Assembly: GCA_002221725.1 (NCBI GenBank)
Contig: NJFT01000030.1
Coordinates: forward strand, 1 to 64,000
Direction: 5' to 3'
Length of the DNA stretch: 64,000 bases
Source: Scedosporium boydii
Taxonomy: Eukaryota; Ascomycota; Sordariomycetes; Microascales; Microascaceae
Below, piece after piece: positions 55,220 to 64,000 of the stretch. Under the pieces are notes generated by a model that saw only the letters and a list, made by a program, of their open reading frames with translations, did no database searches and was not told the origin of the DNA. Position 1 is the stretch's first letter, and each line of letters starts with the position of its first letter. The position numbers and the translations under genes are program-made.

Positions 55220-56663
55220 AACTGAAAATGTTTTGTTAGATGCTCGCCGGTCAACTAATATCCTGTAAAACTGCCATGATGAATATTCAGACCCCCACGG
55301 GCTCATAATACAACAAAATCTGTACAACACGGACTACGAATCTCTCACGCGGACACACTCTGGGAATCACCTCTCCAGTAGATATATCTTGCACAATAAC
55401 TTTGATCTTGCAATCACTTGGGTATCACTTTTATTCAGCCTATAGCAATCAAATCATTTTGTGCGCAAAGCCCAAGGAGCTCCCCGCGTCCTGGGCCCTC
55501 CCCCAGAAGCTCCGTCAACCGGCGCTGCCGTGGAAAAATAAAGAAACGACTCGTCAGACACCCTTCTCCAATCTCAAGGCTCGTTCGAAATGAACCCCCA
55601 TAGAATGGAAGATCATGAACTGCGGAAAACCCCAAGAAAGAAGTGTGCTGTCGGAGGCCATTCTCGCTGTGAATATGATATGCAGAAAACGATTGCGCTG
55701 ACTGAGTGACATGGCCCTATTCGAGGAGATGAGGCCGAGCCGAAAAGAAACGAGGGATATAACATCTCATCCCGGTCCGAGTTCCATCTTTCTCTTACAC
55801 AGCCATGTCCAGAGGCAGAAAACCATGTCCACCCTTTCCCCAGTTCCGTGCAACGATGCGCAGACGACCCAATTGTCCAGCCAAACTCCCTCTTATGCAC
55901 GGAACGATCCTTCGGAATCAACCTCGAAACCCCTTCCTAACAACATCAATGCCTCCTTCCATGCCCCCCTCTTTCGGAATTTTCTGTAAAGATGGAAAGA
56001 AATAGAAAAACAAACAGGTTCGCAAAAAAAGAACTCTCCGAACTGCAAGCCTACAGTCGTGGTGGCTGCTCCTGAAACGTAAAGAGACAAGATTCGCTAC
56101 CAGTCGAAAATGTTACCACCGTGCGTATTCGATAGACACGAGGCTGGAAAGGTCGGTGGCCGTCCCATCAGGCGTGTAGGAGTCGAAGCATAAACCTTTT
56201 TTTTTTCTTCATTGTTGAAACGCAGCGCGTTCGGGTATTTGGTATCTGGTATAAAGAGGGAAAGCATCATCTCGACATGTCGTGGCGCGTAATTCAAAAC
56301 GATACAGGACCCGAAAGGCTCGTGAACCCACCGAGACCGTTAAGAAATGATGGAAACTGGCCGACGGCGGCGGCCAATTGTCACCAGAAAGAGCCCATGA
56401 CACGGCTCAAGAACCGATGTCGAGATGGGTGACGAAAACGAAAAAAAAGGGAAAGACAGAAACAAGCATCCTTGAGAAGCAGAAAAAGAGATACATCAGA
56501 TAGAACACAGATTTGAATGGGAAAAATTGAAAACAAAAAATCATTGCGACCCAGAAAACAGAAAGTGCTGCCGACCGATGCACGAGAGAGAATCTCCGGG
56601 TATTTGTACGCCAGGGTATAGGGTATATCCAGCCGGGGTATTTTGCAGTTCTAAGAAGGGAAT
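55220..56663. other. convergent intergenic region, IRC3 and KH-protein 3' ends
   Basis: About 1.4 kb without a recognisable gene; holds the two 3' flanks. Confidence 0.55.
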
Positions 56664-59600
56664 CTAACGGTATGGTCCAATGGGACCGGGGTATCCTGAA
56701 TTGGTAGAATGAGAAGTGGAAGGGCGTCCGCTGTCGCCGGACGCGCGAGTGCCGTGTCGTGGAGTGGCATCGCCAGGTTGGGGCATATGCGGCGTCAATT
56801 TGGAGCCGTTGCCGATATGTTGGGGTGGTCCCCAGATGTTGTGGTCTTCTTCCGGAAGGTTCACGCCGCTATCGTTCCAGGGGTTACGGTCGGCGTTAAA
56901 GCTCCTGGCAGACTCGATAGAAATGAGAGACGATTTAGACACGTTACTTGAGCCCTTGAAAAAGCCAGCAGCCGAAGTTGAACTGTTCTTCCTGCGGTCC
57001 AGGAATGACGAGATGGACGTCATGCTGCCGGGCTTTCGGAGCCTGTCGAAGATAGTGCTCCGCTCTCGAGCGACTTCTTCTCCAAAAGCGGGCTTGACGG
57101 GCGAATCAGTCTTGATTGGGGCGGGTGCATGCTGGAGAAGTCGGGAGTTGAAGTACTGGAGCGAGTCTTCGAACGAGTCAGACTTCGGTCGTAGGATGGA
57201 GCCTTTGACAATGTTGACTTCCACGCCGGCAGTGGCAAACTGGGCTTGTAGGAAGTCCATTGCGTCGCGAAGGCCACCGGCATTGTTGCGAGTGAAGCTC
57301 CACATCAACGTAATAGTAGGCTGGCCGTCTTCGCTTCGCTCATCGGGGTTCTGATGGACCGTGACTTCGACTTCGTGTTGAGTCTTAAACTTGGGAACCA
57401 GCTCATGAGCAAAATCAGGTGACTCAAGAAACTTAATCAGATCGGTGGACCGAGCTAAAACCAACTCGTGGTTGTCAGGTACCATGCCCTATCATGAGAT
57501 GAAAAAGGTTAGTTGCGCTTCGAGTCATTAGCTGTCGATTTTGGTAGCTACGTACCAAGAGCTCGTCCACACAATGAGGGACTTGCCACTGAGGGCCGTC
57601 GATCTTGACTTCATCACTAGCATCCTCAGTGCTGGGGAAGTGAATCTTGCAGTTGTACTTGGATTCCAGATCAGAGATGTCACCGAGACGCGCGAGGAGC
57701 TGACGGTGATAGAGTCGATCAATGTTGACCGTCTGCGAGGTGTACTCAGAGTCCTACTGATGGTCAGCTCCGAATTACCTCGGAAGGGTTTACGGTAAGT
57801 TTGCGAAGACTTACAGCACGGTCCACCATCTCCAGAATCTCGTTCTTGACCGCATCGAGGTTCTGGGCGTTACGAGCGGGAGTTCGACAAATGACGTTGT
57901 CAACCTTGATGTCATCATCTTCGCGGCTCATGCCACCACGGTCCATTGCGTTCGAAAACTTGACGAATACAGAGTGTTTCTTCATGATTCTCTGAATGTG
58001 CTGACCGCCAATACCGATGATGCGCTTGTGGTACTGGTCCGGAACGTGGAAAGAGATAGAAGCCGGCATTTCCTGTTCCACCATGCTCAGTCCTCGCTTC
58101 ATAAACTCGTAGTTGACGGCCATAACATCAATGTTGAAGTTGTACTCGTTAAAGCCATCGAAGATGATTTGAACGTTGCCTAGAAGAAAAAATTAGTAAT
58201 TCGCAAAGAGGTGTGTGTATAATCCAAAAAAAGACGTACTGGAACCCATGATCTTGTTGATTTTGCCGTTCTTCTTGCCACTGACGAATTCCTTGTGCTC
58301 ACTCGCCAACTCAATCTTGACACGGATCTGGTACTGAGACTGGACAATAAACTTGATCTCAGACATGACCGCCAAAGCCGCCTTGACCGCATCGTCAGAT
58401 CCCGTCAGGTTGAAGCTGTGCTTGTCGAAAGAAATCTCGGCATCGGAGTTGGCGCAAATATCGCCGAGGATATTTCGAATGTCAGCGGGACTCGGTGGCT
58501 GCTGGCGGGGATCTGCGTGCTGGATAAGCCACGAGGCGCTATAAAATTGACCAGCCTAGAGTAGGAGGTTAGTCTACCGCACGACAACTTCATGTATCTC
58601 AACAATCAAAGTCATACCAGAGCCATAATCTCCCGGATCGCTCGCTCAACATGTAGCACGTCAAGTCCCTGGACTCTGACCATGTTTCGCTGGCTCGCGA
58701 GCGGCGGGAACATGATATAAGCAGCGTTGGCCTCCATGATCTTCCTGACTTTGTCTAACCGCGTAAGGAGGATGCTGTCGATCTTTGCCGGGGTGATCTG
58801 CACATCCTTTACAAAAACTCGAACTCTAAGCGCTGCATCGTGAAGTCTCTGCTTTGCCATCTCAATGGCTTGCTGATTCTCGCCAGTGATGAAAATGTCG
58901 TTGGGATCGCGACGGCAGGCGTTTGGGGGACAGTAGCGGTACATCTGCGAGAAGGGCGGCGGGAAGTAGATGGCGGTTCCAGTTGCGGACTCGATCAGCT
59001 TGATGCTCTTTCGGTGGCGTCCACAGATGATTTGATGAACAGACAGTTCCAGCTGAACGGCATCAACAACACGGCCGAGCTGTCCCAAGTAGTCAGCAAG
59101 AGAAATAATCGAAAAAAAAAATAAGGTAAGAAAAGAAACCGTGCTAGACACGCGCCATCCAAGGGAAGGCAACAGCAAGAATGGGGGGAACGGGATGTTG
59201 AGGGCCATACCAGACGGTCGATTTGGATCAAGACGCGAGCCTTGGCATGCTCAGCCGCCAGGACATCTCCGTAGATTGCGATTCTCCACCGTTGATCGAC
59301 TCTCGCCTCGCCATCTCCAGCCATACCATCGACCATTGGAGTCAGTTTTGGTCCAAGCAGGAAGATGTCGACACCGCAGTAGGCGGAGATTTTGTCAAGG
59401 TCTTCAATGACGGGCTTCTTGAGAACGCCGGCGGCAAGGTCGCAAACAAGCTTGCCGTCGATATCGATGTGCGTGCATCGCTATTTTCCATAGTTAAAAT
59501 TAAGGCCAGGAGGGGTGGGGGAAACGACGGCCAAGAGGACGGCAAATGCTTGGAAATACGCACCAGAGAGATGGGGGTATCATTGAGGATGGTCTCACGG

Positions 59601-60073
59601 CTCTTCTGGACAAGCTCGGGGGAGCCCGAGAGACAGACAGTTGTGACCTGACCCTTGGCATTCTTGGGAGTGGTCGTAACTACGTGTGCTTCTACTGGTA
59701 GAGGACCAGCTGAGAGATCTCTACATAACCTCATCAGGTTTGCCAAGTTCTGGGCGTGGATTGGAAGATCGTGGACAGGGACATCGTCGGGGGCGTCTTC
59801 GGGGTGAGTCCAGCGGAGGACAGCATCCGTGGTAGCGTGAAGGATGTCTTCCGTGTTGGGCCCTGCAAGATCGGAGGCGAAGGGCACATTGAACGAGTAG
59901 TGAATCGTGGCATCGCCCTGCGGAGAAGCAATTGGAGGACCTTGGGGGATTGGCGGCGCCTTCGTATGAGGATTCAGTGGGTTTACCGGTATGTTCGGAT
60001 TCGGTCGGCCTCCGATGGCAAAGTTGGGGCTCATCCGCTCTGACCATTGACGCATATTCGACAGCTTGTTCAT
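56664..60073 (-). CDS. multi-KH-domain RNA-binding protein
   Basis: Probable cytoplasmic RNA-binding protein with several KH domains. Seven exons on the minus strand: 60073-59564, 59480-59211, 59079-58618, 58555-58240, 58179-57815, 57753-57556 and 57488-56664, giving about 981 residues. Every junction has a GT donor and AG acceptor and keeps the frame. KH-like units include LELSVHQIICGRHRKSIKLI near 275, ITPAKIDSILLTRLDKVRKI near 365, a unit around GKKNGKINKIMGSS near 510, and the best-formed one, VPDQYHKRIIGIGGQHIQRI near 565, which has a true GxxG loop (GIGG). Other units have degenerate loops, as in vigilin-type proteins. The C terminus is Ser/Pro-rich and disordered, ending PGPIGPYR. I cannot name the orthologue; a Bicaudal-C- or Scp160-like role in mRNA localisation is a guess. 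The ATG at 60073 is preceded by an in-frame TTG only. Confidence 0.85.
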
Positions 60074-63000
60074 AGTGGCCAAAAAGACAAATAGCTATGG
60101 ACTGAGCAACGCAGGTGCCAACAAATTTGGAAAGTGGTCTTCGCGGTAGTAGTTGTCATGAATCGCAAAGGCTGCAGAGACGAAGTGGGCGGGACTCGAA
60201 AGGCTCGAAGACGGGGAAGCTGGGGTTTCTCGGCGGCGGGGAAGGCTCGGACTAGACCAAAGGCGGATGACAACGTAAGAAGAAGAAAAAAAAGGGTATA
60301 AAACGATTCGCCCTAGAAGAGAAGGAAGGCTGAAAAAAAGGGAAAGGGAGAAGGAGAAGGAGAGACGAAGGTATCAAGAAGGGAATAAGAAAAAGAGAGG
60401 GTTGTGAATAATGTTCCTGGGGTGGTTTCTGGCCTCGATACGAGAACAGAAGTTGATGAAGAGGTTGTGGAGAGAAGAGAAGAGGAGTTTGACCAAAGAG
60501 AGTCTTCGTGGTGGTGCTACGGTGCTGTGGGCTGGTTAGTCAGGCAGGGAAGGATGAAGAAGGTGCAGTGAGTCTTGGTCTGTCCAATGTCAGGTTTAGC
60601 AGCTGCACGCAATCCCGATAGGCGGACCCAAGTTAGAGTGTACCAAGACTAGCAATTGGTGGAGCCAGTGACTTCTTGATGGTGGGTGGACAAGGGAACA
60701 TTGAACCTCGTCGCGAGTACAATCGATCGAAGATACATCTCGTCCGAGGCACCGCACGACATGATTACTTTGTAAACTACGACAAGTTCCCTGGCTTGAC
60801 AGAACACGATCAGATTTTGAAAATGTTCTAGTAAATTATAGAAATACTTGACCAACATTACTGCGACAGACGATGCCCTAAGCATCAAACCTAACAATTG
60901 TCTTGTACCTTAGCCGGTGCGGCAGTATTAGTTTATGTGTCCTAGACAAGTCGACATGTGCTTAATGGTCCCAATATCTCAAATGTATCGCACCCTGTGT
61001 TGCGATGAGGACAGGTACCTCTTCCAGGCCCTAAACCTTAGACTGTGATTCGAAATTGGGGGTGATATTGTTGCCATTGCTTGTCATGCTGCAAGCCTGC
61101 TAAGACCAATATTACTTTTTCGGAGATCCATTGAGGCAGTGCTGAGAGGTAATTTGGGGGACCGAGATCAGTGATGCTCCGAGTACGAAGTCGAGCCGCC
61201 GCATCCCTGGTCTCAACCCAAGGTTAGGAGAGGAGAAGATCATGGATGTCTCGTGTTCAATACCTCAGTCATCTTCTCACGTATGGATAGACTGAATCTC
61301 ATAGGCTTCATCTGAATTGCCCTACCGGTGCAGCAGATGCATTTGTGGCTTCAAATTGTTCTCACATCAAAATCCCGTAGAGCCAAGTACAGGTACATCT
61401 CTGCATTACGTGATAAGACTGGATCAAATCCAATATCGACGTCCACCACCCCACCATTGGCTCTTTCCCTCCATAGGCTCTTTCCCTCCATAGGCTACAT
61501 CCAAGTATGACTGAGTTACAGAATCAATGGACTATTGAGAGAACTCGGGTTGATCTAGCCGTGTGAGATGACCGACCATTGATAGAACACTCAGCCAGCC
61601 AACTGCTGTGTTCTCATCCAACATCAATGATCAATTTGATGTATTAGAGTCTGCATCGTGCTTTGTCAGTTGCAATTTGGATCAATCAAATAGTTTGTGC
61701 AGGCTGGAGGACATCTTTCCCGGCCTCTCAGGGCAATTTACACGTTGTGGGTACGCGATTGGCCGTGTACCTGAACAAATTCTAAGCGGGCGAAGGTGCC
61801 TGTCTCGGAAGTATTGATGGATCTTAGGTTGTACTTTTATGAAGTCTCTCTCATCAGGAAAACCGACATTGAAGTACCTCAGTATTGATCAATCAATGAC
61901 ATTGTCAACTTCAAAGCCGATTGAGACCACCAATCAACCTTTTCTCGGGGTTTTCAGTGACCGCCCATGCTGGAACTGGCAGTCTGGCACCATCATTGCT
62001 GCGCAGAGCAGAGTATGACCAGACCTAACACCGAAAAGGACAGGGTCCCATGCCCCGCAAGCTCCAAGAGACCAGATGCACCTTGTGATTCGCTCCGATT
62101 CGATGAATCCTTCTGCGCCCAAGGGCGACTCTGTTTATCAGGTCTGTCCTCTCACCTCTGAAAAGGTTTACCGCAGCGCCAGGAAGAGCCTCATTCTTCG
62201 CGACGCAGCTGACCAGCGTCGCTGATTCGGCGACCGAAAGCGCCGGCGTAATGGAAGCAACTACCGGAGCGTCCGGGATGCACCTCTTTTGCTCTTCTCG
62301 TCGGGTATAGCATATCCACTGCATATACACTACATACGGAGTACGCTTCGTAATGATATGCCTCCCCGTCATGTACCTCTAGCCAAAACTTCCTCGCCTG
62401 ACCATCCCTGCGTCGCCTGACCCTAATTCTCCATATTGAACCCTGGGACGTGGACCGGACCCCCTGCACACTGCACAATCCATTCGCCGGCAACAAAGAG
62501 ACTTTCAGCCAGACTCGGTCGACAAAGAGTACTTTGTTTCGTCTTGCAGATACTCGGTGACGGGCGGGAGTCTTCGGGGGAGCTACAAAAAGGTTACTCG
62601 TTAAGGCTCAAACAGATCATAATGTCTGCGACCAGACTGTAAAGCTCACGCCAGGCGTCTTTCGACCAAAAAGAAAGGACCTCCACTTCCCTGTTTAGTA
62701 GTAGTGTACTTATACCCTCACATCTTGGAACGAGATCTGAGCTTGGTGGGGACGGGGACTGTGTGCCAGGAAATACGGAAGACATTTGATTGATGAAAGG
62801 CTTAATAACCACGCCTCTCTTATTACTGGAAATAACTGCCAGCGGCTTCTCTAACCTGAAGCATTCATACCCCAGCTCGAACGCGTCAGTGTCAAACCAG
62901 GGTCCAGCTGACATTGAGGGCGCTTCTTTCGGTCTGCGCCTCACTCGTATGAGAGACTCTGAGCATCAATGGTGTCGTCGTCAGGTTTTATCCAGTGGGA

Positions 63001-64000
63001 CAGTGGAACTCTCGGCACAAAATGCCCCTCGGGAATAATACCCAACTTCAGGCAGACGCTTTTCCCTCCCATGCCCCCACACACATTCAACTCTGAGATG
63101 GAGTGCATGTATGGAGTTGTGGATCATGTTTTGGACCATAGCCAGCATAAGATAACAGCATCTGACAGGAAAGCAGTTTGCCTACTTCGTATGAAGGAAG
63201 TACTAAGGATCTACACTACCGCGGATAGTAGTTTAGTGGACAAAGCTTGTCGACTGATTAGAGCTACCCTCCATAGTACGACCTCGATCGATGTCAAGCC
63301 TGGAGAGACTTGGAGCTTTCGGCAGAACTCTTTCCTGTCTTGGACCTGCAAATACACTCTCTCCCGCCCGAAAAACGGTTTCATGTTCTTCAGGTGTCAG
63401 TGCTAATGCCCCTAATGTAGGACAGGATCAATACCGGGATACCATTCCACGAATAAACTTAGTATAAAAAAAAAACAATCTCATTCCCTTCACATGACTT
63501 CGTTTTCGTTTTCAATGTCGCGGCGTGGTCTCAATCTCGAACACTATTAAGCCGGACAGATATGCAGTGCATCCACGCTCTGAGAGGATCAACATGCCGC
63601 CCTCGGCGATGTGCCGACATGAAAGTGCCATGTCTGATTATCGAGAGTGCCGCAGCAAGCCACAGGTCAGAAGGGGAGATCGACCATTATTCATTTGTCA
63701 AGGGGAGCAGGCGAGGAGTAGTAGGGGAGAGACCTCCAGAGCTGTGATTCTCCTTAGCTAAAACCCTCCCTGATCTCGAGATAATAACATATTTCATCTA
63801 TGATCTCCATCGACCCATTACCGATCCTGTTTCTTCCCTCCACCCTGCTCGAGCATCAATGCGGGCATTGATCACTCGCGAACCAGGACAAAGTAATACA
63901 CGCATTGGTTCCTTGAACCGACTCTCTCAGGGAAGTTCAGATTGATCTGCGGCTCCCAGTTCCTTCGACCGGTCTTGTCGATTTAATTGAACGGCATCAA
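60074..64000. other. right-edge region without recognisable genes
   Basis: About 3.9 kb. The first 500 bases are purine-rich on the plus strand (pyrimidine-rich in the direction of the KH gene) and probably hold its leader and promoter. The remainder has only short frames without motifs, one TACTTCGTA at 63183 and one TACGGAGTAC at 62335. Confidence 0.5.

Overview
The window is nuclear DNA of a filamentous ascomycete, most likely a Sordariomycete or close relative. Genes carry short introns (57 to 233 bases) with GTAAGT-like donors, CTAAC-type branch points and YAG acceptors. The recognisable proteins are fungal orthologues: DASH Ask1, Utp21, a Vip1-type inositol pyrophosphate kinase, His2, a Hos3-type histone deacetylase, a gamma-tubulin complex protein, Eaf7, Rrn5 and Irc3. 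Gene calls rest on translated motifs and hand-traced splice sites. No database search was run.

Layout from left to right. ASK1 (+, 707-2177) is followed by a gene-poor stretch holding one probable small minus-strand gene (3556-3783) with a clear TATA box. UTP21 (-, 7416-10755) and VIP1 (+, 13565-18933) diverge across about 2.8 kb. Next comes about 10-11 kb with no recognisable gene (18934 to about 29190). At its right end sits a promoter with 27-bp direct repeats and a TATA box, driving a long leader that has no ATG once its intron is removed. That leader opens onto a 72-residue Cys-rich protein (30172-30390). About 3.9 kb without a gene follows. A denser block runs from 34 to 60 kb: a MOSC-domain gene (-, with an apparent frameshift), an acetamidase/formamidase-family gene (-), HIS2 (+), a HOS3-like deacetylase (-), a GCP-family gene (-), EAF7 (+), RRN5 (-), IRC3 (+) and a seven-exon multi-KH RNA-binding protein gene (-). 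The last 3.9 kb hold no recognisable gene.

The genes are housekeeping and unlinked in function: chromosome segregation and microtubule nucleation, rRNA transcription and processing, chromatin modification, histidine synthesis, inositol pyrophosphate signalling and mtDNA maintenance. There is no biosynthetic cluster, CRISPR array, tRNA or intact transposon that I can support.

Points most worth a second look: a short near-palindromic word, TACTTCGTA/TACGAAGTA, found about 13 times and only between genes; the ATG-free spliced leader of the 72-aa protein gene, where a retained intron would introduce upstream start codons; an in-frame TAG in the deacetylase gene followed by a coding-looking 26-codon tail; and a one-base frame break in the MOSC gene.
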